64,000 nucleotides of DNA, taken from positions 5,642,001 through 5,706,000 of the forward strand of contig BTPP01000003.1 of NCBI GenBank assembly GCA_037102815.1, given 5' to 3'. Made by a program: the position numbers and the translations under genes. Origin of the DNA: Neurospora intermedia (Eukaryota > Ascomycota > Sordariomycetes > Sordariales > Sordariaceae). This document shows positions 44,162-55,552 of this stretch, piece by piece. The notes beneath the pieces were generated by a model. That model ran no database searches and had not been told where the DNA came from. It was given only the letters and a program-made list of their open reading frames with translations. Position 1 is the first letter of the stretch; every line of letters starts with the position of its first letter.

Positions 44162-45507
44162 GAAGGTGAAGCTGAAAAGTTGGCTGAGGCGAGTCTCCGG
44201 GCTCGCCATGATATGGCCAGTATCATACAAAGGAAACATCCTCTCAAGAAGGTGCTTCAAGATTACATGGCTGTCTATCGCGCTATGGAGCTATGGGGCA
44301 GGATTGGACCCACCAACATGGATACCATCACCACCCCTCCTGAGAACTACAAAGATGTCAAGCATCATGAACTTAGTGTTCTACATCAGCACTTCAAGGA
44401 GGAGGGATGGGCAAACTGGTCATTGGCCGACGACACGGATGACCCTTCCGTGGCCCAGGGCAAGAGATCCCTTTTACCCCATCAATTGGTCGGTAAGTTG
44501 CTCCGCTCTTCCGCTGCAGTTGGAAGCAGAAAGATACAGCCGCTATGGCAGCGATAACGCCAACGCCAAAGCCAGCGAATGGCCGTTGGAGGTGGCTTTA
44601 TTGATTGTGGCCGTAACGTCGATGTGCACCTTGGCGCTGGTCTTCTGCGGTCCCTGAACAGCTTCGATGCGTCCGTTGGTGAAATCCGACTAGACCTACC
44701 AGTCGGCATTGACGCCCTTGGGGTTGAAGTGAGTGTCATGTGGCATCTTGAAAATGGCCACTGGCGTGAAGTGCCCCTGGCTACTCCAGCGATATATCAC
44801 GGCGGGGAGGAGGTCGACAGCGACCGCGGAACCTGCCACCACCGAGAAAACACAGGATGCCCCTTGGTGACTCCTTCCTCCGTCTCGAGAACAAAACCGA
44901 TGGCTGTTTCCATCAACGGAGCGTGGTAGCGCGTGGTGGGCAGGCAGCGGACGATCCAATTGACGTTGGCAAGGGCTTGACAAAGGCTTCAACCGGACAA
45001 TATCGCTTCATCCCAAACGCGCGGCGCTCACATCAATTGTGCCGAGGGATTCCGGACTTGCGAAACAAGAAATCAAAGTCCACAGTCAGTCAGCTTGCCA
45101 GTACGCTCATGACTAGTCTACCTAGAGGTAAGTAGAGGGCATAGATGCAGTCAACTACCAGAACAACGTCAATGCGGCCATCAGCCGGGGATATAGACCC
45201 GGCCTAGCGACCGATCCGTTGTTCGAGACAAAGCAGATCGCCCAAACCGCATGGGATAATCTAGTGTTCGATAATGCGAGCGAAACCATAGGCTCCCCAG
45301 ATGGACCCAGATACCCGTACATGATGAAGACACGAGCAGGACGTCGATATGTATATGCGTTCGTAAAGGCTGGACCCTGGACCGGCTTCGAGATATTGAC
45401 CGAGGCGCCCGCACAACCCACGGCCCAACCCGCGCAGCCCGCACAGCACCCATCCCAGACACTCATCCCCGAGCCGGCCACCGTCCCCGTACATATCGAG
45501 ATGTAGG
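44162..45507 (+). other. Coding-like exons of an unrecognised gene
   Basis: Three plus-strand pieces look coding. Piece 1 (44162-44492) reads EGEAEKLAEASLRARHDM through YMAVYRAMELWGRI to GKRSLLPHQLVG, starting right after an AG (CTCTTAG) and ending at a GTAAGT. Piece 2 (about 44515-44657, another frame) contains a hydrophobic segment (VALLIVAVTSMCTLALVF) and ends at a stop. Piece 3 (about 45132-45507) reads DAVNYQNNVNAAISRGY through GRRYVYAFVKAGPW to a stop, with a Pro/Gln/Ala tail. The gap between pieces 1 and 2 would be only about 27 nt, too short for a normal intron, so either my model is wrong or the gene is damaged. No family is recognised. Confidence 0.35.
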
Positions 45508-45515
45508 TATGTAGG

Positions 45516-45525
45516 TAGGTACCTA
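45516..45525. repeat. TAGGTACCTA palindrome
   Basis: A 10-bp perfect palindrome. The same decamer is present at 15588-15597, 41762-41771 and 46892-46901, all between genes. Confidence 0.8.
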
Positions 45526-45595
45526 GTCAAGAGGGAATAAATACCCCACAGCAAAGAAAAAAAGAAAAAAAAAAGGATAGGCTCATAAACTCAAT

Positions 45596-45704
45596 GGCCA
45601 CCTCTCGGGGTCGAACCTGAGGCCTGCCGTCCCGCCCTATTTCCGGCCTTACCATTGCTTAGGAGCAGACGTCAAAGGCTGTGCTACCACTACACCATGG
45701 AGCC
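45596..45704 (-). tRNA. tRNA-like element with intron, possibly degenerate
   Basis: On the minus strand the element begins GGCTCCATGGTGTAGTGGT, with a good D arm and A box, and has a B box GGTTCGACC near the end. A/T-rich oligo-T text follows on the minus strand (45553-45577), a plausible pol III terminator. An anticodon arm AGCCT/AGGCC could hold an intron of about 19 nt. However, the T stem pairs only if one extra A is bulged (CTC-A-GG with CCGAG), the acceptor 3' strand matches GGCTCCA poorly, and the variable region is long. The anticodon cannot be set reliably. A tRNA pseudogene is as likely as a working gene. Confidence 0.4.
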
Positions 45705-47791
45705 ACTAAGTTTACCAGCTGGAGTTATTGAATATCGGGTAAGGAAGGGATGCTTATATAGGTACCCATGTGTGCCTTCCTTCCTTTACTGAACCACCAG
45801 CCAGCCGAGTACCGGCAGGCAGTTTCATGTCCCGGCCTCTCCAGTCGTGGCTCGCACCGACCTAACACCCAGGGCACCGAACCACTTCGTATGGAAATTG
45901 CTTTCATGCTCGCTGTTACTGAGTACCCAGGGAGCTCTCTCTAGTCGTCGTTACACGCACCTTTGGAGATCTCCCCTTCCATCACATATACTTCAAGTTA
46001 AAGGATGCGCACTGGTCATGTCGGTCTTTTCTCGTTGCTCCTCAGATCTTTCTTCGCCTCTACTCTTCTCCTTCGAATTTACTGAACTGAGTGTACTTTT
46101 GGCAAGCTCTGAGCCCATCGAACAGCCTCAAATGCTGAAGCCATTCGCATCAATACATACCTATCCTTCACCTCCCACTCCCACCATGCCCTGTGCTCAG
46201 GAATGACAAAGTTTTGCACGAAAGACCTGGAAGGGCGCGTTTTTGAAATAGATTGCCGCTTCCACGCTGGGTGCAATTCATGTAATTCGATATATCATCC
46301 CCAGAGTTGACATAGAGAAACGGGTCGACATGTATGTGTTACGGCAAAAACAATCTGTGGGTTTATTCCTGAAGCCCGAAAACCACCAGCAACGGTTGTG
46401 AGAATGTGATTTCCTTGCAACCTTCAGTTTCGATATGCCGTTCAATTCGTAGTGTACCTCTAGACAACAAGAAACATTCCCGCTGACCCCTCTACTGATG
46501 CCATGATAACCCACTACCACTGACATCAGGTAGGTACCCTACCCTTCAAAACACACTCTAGTCTTTACTCTTCGCGTGCTCCCTTCAACTGTATCCATCT
46601 ACCTCCTATATCAATACGTGCCGTTTTTCCGTGAGTGCTCTCTCATCTTGCACTTATCGCACCGTAGCTGATTTTTGTGTTTACTTTTATGTGTTACATT
46701 CCTTCGGTCCATCAGCAACTTGACTGCCTCTTATGACCCGAAAAAAATATAAAAGTCATGGGCATTCACGTACACAGATGACAGCCGGTCAACCAAGCCT
46801 TTTAAATAATTGATCTTGAAGTTCTTGTCGTTCGATGTGGTGAAGATATTGAAGAGTGACTGAGGTGGTCTGGAATTCGGGTTTTGCTGCTTAGGTACCT
46901 AGTATTCCGTACACTGCGCGACGCCAGCGGATACGAAGTACTAGGCAATTGGTGCTCCGTTAAATATAGCGTGGAGGTGTTAGTGGATTAACTGTATTAG
47001 TTAGGAAATGCTACACTCCCTCTTTGCCTACCTCTATTTGGCCCAGCCTGCCTGATCAATCATTACTTCATTCGTTACAACCGTAGAACCAGAAAAAGCA
47101 GTAAGTTAATTGAGCTTACTTGGCCATGCGATGGCAATGCCTTTTGACGGGGATTAGAGAGCGTGGAGAGAATGGCGGTTGTCCATTTGACGCTTTCGAT
47201 AGTTGTATCGAGAGTCCAAAAGGCGTTCTGGACGGGTTCCTGGTGCATGATCGGGGAGTGTTTCTTGCTGCTGAATTTCGGCATCATCAGTCTCGGTATT
47301 GGACTCATCAACCTTGGGACGCATTTCTGATAATCGTGAAGGTCGACTAAAAGGTTCAATGTCGAGGGTTTAGGTGGTTATGCTGGAGATCTGGTGCCTG
47401 TATAGAGGTAAATGGAAAGTCTAAAACAATGGAAGAGATGGAGCAGGAGAAGAAAGATACAGACCGTACTTGTAATGCGGTGAGTGTAGAGGGTGAGAGT
47501 AGTTTGGTGTCTTTGGCTACGTAATCAACGAAGGAAAGAAACAAATAAGGAAGAAGCGAGGTCAGGAGTTTGCCTATCATCCTCTGTTGGATACAGCATG
47601 TCTGCCTAACTTGGGAGGTCCATTCGACACCTCTTACCATATACCACTACCTAGATATGACATCTGAACGCAAATTGACACTCAGTCTTCAAGTACGTCT
47701 CCATCATACCCAGTAGTCAATACAACGAGGGCAAATCACCAAGCAAGCACACACATTACAACCCCACTAACCCTTCCCCCCTGCCTCCTCC
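45705..47791. other. Intergenic, gene-poor
   Basis: About 2.1 kb without a convincing gene; frames at 47075-47359 and 47356-47640 (minus) show no domain. It includes a TAGGTACCTA palindrome at 46892-46901. The right end is the 3' flank of the cystathionine gamma-synthase gene. Confidence 0.5.
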
Positions 47792-50062
47792 TCAGCAGGC
47801 ACCCTCCTTCACAGCCTCCTCCTCAGCATACTTCAAAGCCTCCTCAAACACCTCTTTGAGGTCCTCCCACTCCTCCAACCCAACACTCACCCTCACCTGC
47901 TCCGGCACCGCTCCGTACCCCGCATGATACTTCCTCTCTCTCTCCCCTACACCCCACAGCAAATCGTTGAAAGGCAAAGCAATCGTCAGATGCGCGCCAA
48001 GATGGGGACCCTGATGGACATGCAAATGGTCGTAAAACGCCTTTGCCACGTTCTTTGACAAGAAATCGATGGACAGGAGACATCCGAAGCCGGGCGTGAA
48101 GGAGTCGTTGCCCTCCATTTCGTCGTAGGGCGGGCCGGTGGGCGCGGGGGCAGTACTGGAGCGCATGTATTGCTGGTAGTAAGCGGTGCCGGCGGTGGAG
48201 GATGTAGTGGAGGGAATGGAAGGGTAAAGAACGCGGGAGATGACGCGGGGGGATTGGTGGGTGGTGGAATAGGTGTGCAGGAAAGAGGCGAGCTTTTGGG
48301 CGTTGAGGTTGTGTGTGTGGGAGCGGGCGAGGTAGGAGGAGGAGTTGGACAGGAGGTGGACGGCGTCGGACGGGGAGAGGGCGTTGTGGTGCGTGGTGGT
48401 GAGGGTGGAGGAGAGGAGGGAGTAGTAGCGCGAGGAGGGGGAGAGGAGAACGGAGCCGGCCATTACCTTTGTTGATAGTTAGCATGCGTTCTTCGGAAGG
48501 AAGCGAGAATATGGGGGAGGAAAGAGGTTTCTTTTGATATACATGGAGGGATGAGAAAGCAGGGGGATGTGGGAAACAACAAGTCGGAGCAAAACAACAC
48601 CCAAAAAGGGGTAAAATCTAGCAAAGGGGAGACTTACATCGGCATACCCACTAAACGTCTTCGTCAAAGACGAAACCACCACGTCCGCCACCGGCAACAC
48701 ATCAAGATTGCAAAACGACCCGACCGTGTCGTCCACAACAACCGGGAAGTCGTACTGATCAGCGATCCTCCTCAACCTCCCCAAATCCACGCTCACCAAA
48801 AGCGGATTACTAGGAAACTCCACAAACAAGTAGCCCACCTTCTTCCCCTTTTGCTTCAATCCCTTTGCATATTCCTCCAACTGATCCATCACCTTTTCCG
48901 AGTCCTCGCACTCCCCAAAGTGCTTGAACCCTTCCACCTGTTCTTCTTCTCCCTTGGTGGTAGTGGTCTCCTCAAGTTCCTCAAACAAGTGAAACGTAGA
49001 ATGAAACACCGCTCCCAGCGCGACCACCGGCCCTCTCCTACCAGCTTTAAAGAAGGCCTCCTGCAGACGAAACACAGCCGCCATGCCTGTAGTGTACAAG
49101 AAGACATCCTTAGTCGTCAATCGGGAGGCAAGCTCGACGTCGCGCGGGATACGCTGACAGAGCGCGACGATTCGTTCACGTAGTTTTTCGTGCGCGTCGC
49201 TTTCGGGGAGGTATGTTGGTTCGGGGATTTCTTCTTCACTGCCGGTGCCGGTGCTGGAAATGAAATCTGACCCCTTGGCTTTCCAGTCCAACACCTTGAA
49301 CTGCTTCTGCTCCTGCTCCTGCTTCGTCTCGGCTCCGGTCTCGGGCGAAGAACCATCGGAGGACGACACGAGCGGAAGCAGAACCTCAGCAAGACGAGTA
49401 GAAATGCCTATACCGGGATTGGTCCAGACGCCCATGATCCCTTTCGCTTTGGGCAGTGGGTAGATGACCAGGTACAGCCTCACCTTGTCCGTCGCTGTCG
49501 CTGTCCCATCGGCATTTGCAGCAGCGTCAGAGTCAGGAACGAGACGGACTCCCCAAAACTCAACAACCCTGAATTCCACCTTCGAAACTTCACTTTCGCT
49601 ATACCGATGCTCATCCGGCCGATGATGAGAGATACAGTGCGCTGCGGCGAGTGCAAAAGCGTCGGGGGTAGTAAATGGGAGACAGCCGTGGGTGGTGGGG
49701 GATATGCCTTCCTCTGGAAAGGTGGTGGAGAGGTGGGTTAGGAGTTTGATGCCTAACTAGGTAGACATTTTCTTGTTAGCTAGGTACGTACGTACTTGAA
49801 ATACCTCTGCCTTACATTGAAAAGGACACGGGGAAGTGACAGAGAGGGGAAAATGGGAAAAAGAATGGGGGAAACGAACTTCCTTAACACACGAAAGGGG
49901 TGAAAACCGCGGATACATGCTCTTAAGCTGCTTGCCTATTTCCTGGTCACCATCGCGGAGCCGGATGAAGGTGTCCCACCCGGGAAGGTGGACAGTGAGG
50001 GCGTGAGGAGTGTGAGGAGGGAGGGAGTGGCCGAGGGGGGTGGTGATAGGTCTGATGGTCAT
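47792..50062 (-). CDS. Cystathionine gamma-synthase, Str2/YML082W type
   Basis: PLP-dependent transsulfuration enzyme that joins an activated homoserine and cysteine into cystathionine, on the route to methionine. Three exons on the minus strand: 50062-49880, 49756-48638 and 48466-47792, giving 658 residues. The first intron (123 bp) uses an unusual GTTCGT donor but keeps phase (SCVKE-LGIKLL); the second (171 bp) joins SGYAD-VMAGSVLLSP. The N-terminus has the fungal lead PLGHSLPPHTPHALT and WDTFIRLRDGD. The catalytic core shows YLPESDAHEKLRERI, LYTTGMAAVFRLQ, VEFPSNPLL, PVVVDDTVGSF and SSLTKTFSGYAD, whose Lys427 should carry PLP. A Glu/Lys/Thr-rich insert follows FHLFEELEE. Which paralog of the fungal family it is cannot be settled here. 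Confidence 0.92.
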
Positions 50063-50719
50063 GATGGCTGTTTGCTCTTCCCCTTATGGCGATGGTGTTG
50101 GTGGTGAGTGAGTGGGTGAGTGGGTGGGTGATATCCAGCTAGGACCGGGCTTTATCTGCTGCAAAAATGTCAGTTGAATGTTTATGTAGAAGTGAAGGAT
50201 GTGAAGGACTTACATATGAGTGACTCGTAAGATGTTTTCCTTAAAAGCAAGACACTAGGGCTGAGTAAGTCGAACGTTTCATTGCATCCCCTCCCCCCTC
50301 GCGCCGAACGATCTGATAGCCGTTACAGTCACAGATAGGCCCAGACAGGGGATCGTGGTCCGGCTGCCACGGTGGCCCTTCCGGAACTGACCTAGGTAAC
50401 CTGGGACGACGCCGCCGAGCAACTAGGCAGCCGTCAGCCGTCCGTCGTATCCACTGAAACGTATGCTGACAAACGATTTTCGCCGCCGATCCAGAGCGGC
50501 TCTCGGGGGTGTGAATTGAACCCCTGAAATCCAGCCGAAAGTAAACAAAGTAAACAAACCGGCGGCTATCGGGCACCCCCTCGCCAGCCACGCACCCAAG
50601 AACCAATAACCTCAACTCAACTAATTAACCCTTATTACCTTTATATCTTGAACTGCTATTTTAAGTCTATACATTACACACTTTCTTATTCTAACCTAAC
50701 CAAAAGCTCAATTCGTCCC
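50063..50719. other. Intergenic between cystathionine gamma-synthase and Pex1
   Basis: This holds the promoter of the minus-strand synthase gene and the 3' flank of the minus-strand Pex1 gene. A GAGTGGGT-like repeat lies near 50105-50130. No gene is seen. Confidence 0.5.
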
Positions 50720-53700
50720 CTACATCAAACTACTCCTCCCCCCAATCTCATTACTCGCCTGCCCATCCCTCATCTCCCCGCTCCTGCCCACCACAAACTC
50801 ATGATAAATCCTCTCCAACCTCTTCCTCTCCTTGACACTGATGGACGCTCTCGTGGCATCCAGCGCCTTGTACAGATGCTTCCAATTCACCACCACCTGC
50901 GGACCAGCATCCTCCTTTCCACTACCAGCCTTACCATTGACTGCCTTGCTTCCATCCGTTCCATTTGTTTGGCCAGAAGCAGCAGCCTGTCTAGCCGCCT
51001 TCTTCTGCATCATCTTGAGTGTTTCCAATTTAGCGCTAATGGCCGCCTTCTCCGCCAACTCGGCGGCTCTCGTTCTCGGAGCGGAGGTGTTCTTCGCCAC
51101 AGTGCCGTCGACGTCGTCGCCGTAGCGGAACTGAACGAAGTCGTTCCTTCCTGAACTCTTGGACTCCACGCCCCGACGAGCATGCGAAACCATACCCGTG
51201 CCCATCTCAGCCAGAGCATCATGGATGGCCTCCAACTGCGCATTCGACACCAACGCCTGCAGATCCGCACCAGTAAACCCGTCTGTGCGTTTCCCTAGTT
51301 CCAGTAGATCTTTTTCAGAGGACCAGACCTCCTCAGCGACGCGGACCTTGTGCGTAAGAGCCTTGATGATATCCAGTCTATCTTCCAAGTTAGGAAAGTC
51401 GCACAGCAAAGACTTGTCCAAACGACCGGGACGTAACAGCGCGGGATCAATCAAGTCCGGTCGCGAAGTAGCTGCTAGCACGTAAACACCCGACAGTCCT
51501 TCGGCACCGTCCATCTGCGTTAAAAGCTGGTTGACCACGCGATCGGTAACACCCGTGGAATCGTGGCCACGCTTGGGAGCGATGGAGTCGAACTCGTCGA
51601 AAAACAAAACGCATGGCTTGGCGGCTGAAGCGCGCTCAAAGAGGTCGCGCACGGATTTTTCAGAGGCACCGATGTACTTGTTGAGAATCTCGGGACCCTT
51701 GACGGAGATGAAGTTGAGGCCGCATTCGCCGGCGACGGCGGAGGCGAGGAGGGTCTTGCCGCAGCCTGGGTAGCCGTACAAGAGCAGACCGGAACGTAGG
51801 CGTAGAGGACACTGGGCGAAGATGGGCGCGTATTTGGTGGGGTATTCGAGGGTTTCGAGGAGGATCTGGCGTGTTTCCTGGAGGCCGCCGATGGAGGCGA
51901 AGGTGGTGGATGAGCTTTGGAGGGTGACGTTGCGCAGGGAGGCCGGGGTGAAGCCGGAGATGGCGGCGTCAAAGTCGGCGCGCGCGAGGTGGATGGTCGA
52001 GACGTCCTTGTCGAGAGCTTCACCTACGCAGCGACTAAGGGCTTCGTTGCGGGCGCGGGAGATGAGCAGAATGAGATCGCCGGGCATGTAGCCGTCAGTT
52101 TGGCCGGCGATGTCGAGGAAGTCGAGGTCGGCGTCGAGGACAAAGCCGCTGGACTTTTTGGATGCCTTCTTGGACGGGAATTGGTTAGAGCCTTCCATCC
52201 AGCCGTCGCCGTCTTCGCCGCCAGTGGTGCTGCCGTCGCGGGTGGGCGGGCGGCTGTCGAGATCTCCATCGGCAATCTCGCCCTCTACTGACACGGCGTC
52301 CTTCTTGGTGAGGGCTTCCATGATGCGGCGTCTGGTTTCCTTATCGGGAGCACTCAGGTCAACGATTTCACGGGCGATGTGACCGCCGACTATGACGTTG
52401 TGAAGTGAATCCTTGCCCTGGCAGGTGGCAAGCAAAACGACGTTGCTGTCTCTTCCGCAGTATTGCTTGACCATGGAGCAAATCGCTTCACTGATTTGCC
52501 TGCTCCGGGCATTGTCGTTTCCGACTTGCAGTTCTTGTTCCGAAGGGCAGAGCTTGTCGAGATCATCGAGGACAACAACCGCTTTGCCGCCCAGTCTGGC
52601 GCCCCAGCTCGCTGCCATGAAAAGGTGATTGAGGGTCTCCTTTATGTTGGATATCCTGCTCTCATCATTGACAAGTTTTGTGCACGGGAAGTAGGTAGTG
52701 TGATATAGCTGGGTTGACCGCAAGGTACGGGCAACGGACTGTGCCACAGATGTCTTGCCGGAACCCTGACCGCCGGTAAGAAGCACCGAAGACATATGCG
52801 TCAAGTGCAACTGTAACTTTTCAAGTAACGAATCAATGCCCACAAGTAAAGAGTCAGAGGTCTCGAGAGCCAAATTCCCCTCACCCTCTGTCAACCACGC
52901 CGGCTTGCCGATAGGCGCCTGAACAGAAATGGGAACCTTCCAGTCGGATCCCATAACCCAGCTCAGAGGCTTCTTTCCAGATGCCTGAGTGGCAGGCGCA
53001 GGCTCAAACTTGATGATACCGCCCTCCCAGCCACGGGGGCAGTCGAACCCATCGTAGAGCGCCAGCACTTGACCATCTGTGATAGGTCCAGACAGTAACC
53101 CATTGCCCTCAGGTCCGTAGATGTGGTTGACCTGCTTAGCAGCCTCCTCCTTCTCCGCCTTGGACTGACCACCAAACTTTAAACCAGCAGAAGCCACAGT
53201 CTTGGGTGAAGCGAACGGATAGATGTTGATTTTTGTGAGCGAAGCGCGCGAAACACCGTCCTTGTCCACGCTCTTCTTACCTAAGGGAGACGAAGCCACC
53301 TCGATCTTGACCACTCCGCCCACCATACCCTGGCTTCCCAGTGCCGCAGCCAGAGGCGACGAGAGAGCAGCCACCTGCCCATCGGGTGGGTCATCCCATC
53401 CTCGGAGGTGAGCCACAATCTTGGTTGATGGTGCCGAAGCCGGATCGACCTGTTCTGGCTGAACAGGGGCATCGGTGGTCGGTTGTAGGCCAGCAGGGCG
53501 CACCACGGTAACAGATACGTGCTTGGCTCCCTTCAAGTCTCCGGTTGTCAATAGATCGCGGTCAACCCATACGCTCAGATCGTCGGTCGGCTTTTCGTCG
53601 TCGAACCATTCCTGGAGATGTTTCCGGTCGACACCCCTCAAAAATACGGGCGGCTTCTTGTCCTCCTTCTTTCTCCTGCTTGTGCTTGCCGAACTCTTCC

Positions 53701-54533
53701 CACTCTTTTTGGAGTTTCCACCCACACTCCTGTTGTCCTTGCTATTGCGTGTCTTGGAGCGGACCTTGGGGGCCACGATGATCTCGGCGTCGGGGGCGAT
53801 TTTGGCGCATGGGGCGTCTGGGGGTAGAGGCGGATCGATGGAGATGACCTTGATGTTGGCTTTGGATGTTTGCGACAAGTGTAGGGTGAGGGGATGGGGT
53901 ATTGAGGGAACGCCGCCGGGAGCGTAGACGGGGTTGGGGATGGCGCGGACTTGGAATAGGAGGTTGTCTTCGAGGAAGGTGCCGTGGAGCTCGATCATCT
54001 CCCAGTCGTCGGGTGTAAGGGGCTCGATGTTGACGGTGGTGGCCATGGGCGGGTCGAAGTGTACTGTGGCCATGACCTTTTGTCCTTCCTTGAGGCCCAG
54101 GGTGCCGGCCAGGGTGGTGTCGATCTCGACGAGGGGGATTTCCTGGTCGCGGGAGGAAGTCGAGCGTGTCCTGTCGATGCCGTGACTCCCGACCATGGGG
54201 TTGACCTTGCGCTTGCTGGGCATGCCGGTCCAGCCTACAAAGATGTTTTTGTTGACCGAGGCGGGGGCGCCTGAAGCGATGGCGTCAGGGGTCGACTGGA
54301 CGCGGTAGTTGAGCTCGACGATGACATTTTGGGCGGGCTATCCATGAGGGTGGTTCTGTGTCAGCTAGAGTACGATGATGGTCATCTGTGTCCATCCCTA
54401 TGACTGGGTGTCTTACCGTGTTGACATTGGAGAGCAGGGAGGCCAGTGACGGTGGCAGGTTGACGAAGCAGTTTTGGAGATGGACCAGGGAGATTTCGGC
54501 AGCGGTAGACTGCGCGTTCTTTCTGGGAGCCAT
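50720..54533 (-). CDS. pex1: Peroxisomal AAA+ ATPase Pex1
   Basis: Type II AAA ATPase that, with Pex6, extracts ubiquitinated Pex5 from the peroxisome membrane for reuse. Two exons on the minus strand: 54533-54417 (39 codons) and 54337-50720, giving 1244 residues with one 79-bp intron joining LLSNVNT-PAQNVIVELNYR. The N-terminal PEX1-N double-psi-barrel region is seen as SLVHLQNCFVNLPPSLA, IFVGWTGMPS and MIELHGTFLEDNLL. D1 has a P-loop at about 560 (TGGQGSGKTSVAQSV) and Walker B VVVLDDLDKLC. D2 has a P-loop at about 890 (GYPGCGKTLLASAVAGECG), Walker B CVLFFDEFDSIAPKRG and the second-region LLRPGRLDKSLL; D2 is the more canonical site, as in Pex1 generally. The C-terminus is disordered. It is divergent from MCM7. 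Confidence 0.96.
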
Positions 54534-54547
54534 GGTGGGTGGCTGCT

Positions 54548-54587
<40 letters not shown>

Positions 54588-55552
54588 GTGTCGACTACTC
54601 GTTATGGTGGTAGTGGTGATGCTATCGTCGTGGTGTTTTGGCATACGTAGGCGATGATGAGATGACAGATGATGAAAGGGTCCTGACCGTACCCAATGTT
54701 CAGTTACTAGCTTGGCTGAGTCGATCTAACAACGAATTACACCGAACAACGGGAATCCATCCGCCCCATCAATCCCCGGGTTCTTCTGTCTGTCTGTCTG
54801 TGTTGGGCGGAGATCCAGGGGCATGATTGGTGTTGTTTTCAGCTGATTGGGGAGACCTGGAGCCGCGGCTGGAGCCCGATTGGAGCTTCTCCAACTTGTC
54901 CCCAGTTTGCATGTGCCGAGGCACGGGCTGGACCTGGTACAGGGGGTTTCGGGCATGTCCCAGCGCAGGTACAGCCGCATGTAATTGTTAGGGGAATACA
55001 TGAGCATCAAGGAAGCCAGCATCTTGAGGGGAGAAGATATCCAGATTGGCAACCACAGAAAAGACCAAATCTGGGGGAATGAAACTGTATAGATGAATTA
55101 GAGCATAGGATATAAAGTATGAGTCTTTACCAGTAACTCAATGGTGGCAGATGATGGTTCACTTCACACTCTTATGGTTCACATTCATGAAGCTCAAGTC
55201 GAGACTCAAGTTTCCGGACAACACTCACACGCCTCCTGTATAACCCATTCCTGCCACTCACTGCCACCTGCCAGGGGCATTCTCCAGTGCCCGTCCAGGG
55301 ATGCCTGCCCCTGTAAGTAGCCCATTAAAGATTCCTTTGCTGGGCCGCGTCTCATCGCGACTCAAAACCGCGACAGTCAACTGAATGGACAGAGGACCCA
55401 CTCTTTCATGCTTCTCCATCCACCATTCAATGTTGACATTCGTCCAACAAAACAAAGTCGAATTCCCCATCGCAACATAACCAAAACAACAATCCCCAGA
55501 CCTTTGACCACATACCGAGTTGCGCCATATCTCACCCACCACATCTCTCACC
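54534..55552. promoter_or_regulatory. Divergent promoter region, Pex1 / MCM7
   Basis: A 1.0-kb spacer carries both promoters. A (CGT)n tract (54548-54586) lies immediately upstream of the Pex1 start, within its probable 5' leader. I did not find an exact MluI cell-cycle box (ACGCGT) near the MCM7 start, although CGCGA-type text occurs at about 55350-55375. Confidence 0.6.
54548..54586. repeat. Microsatellite (CGT)n in the Pex1 leader
   Basis: About 13 uninterrupted CGT units beginning 15 bp upstream of the Pex1 ATG. In the Pex1 transcript this reads as an ACG repeat. Confidence 0.9.

Noticed and set aside
47075-47640. Two minus-strand frames downstream of cystathionine gamma-synthase
   Set aside because: No recognisable motif, ordinary length for chance frames in this base composition.
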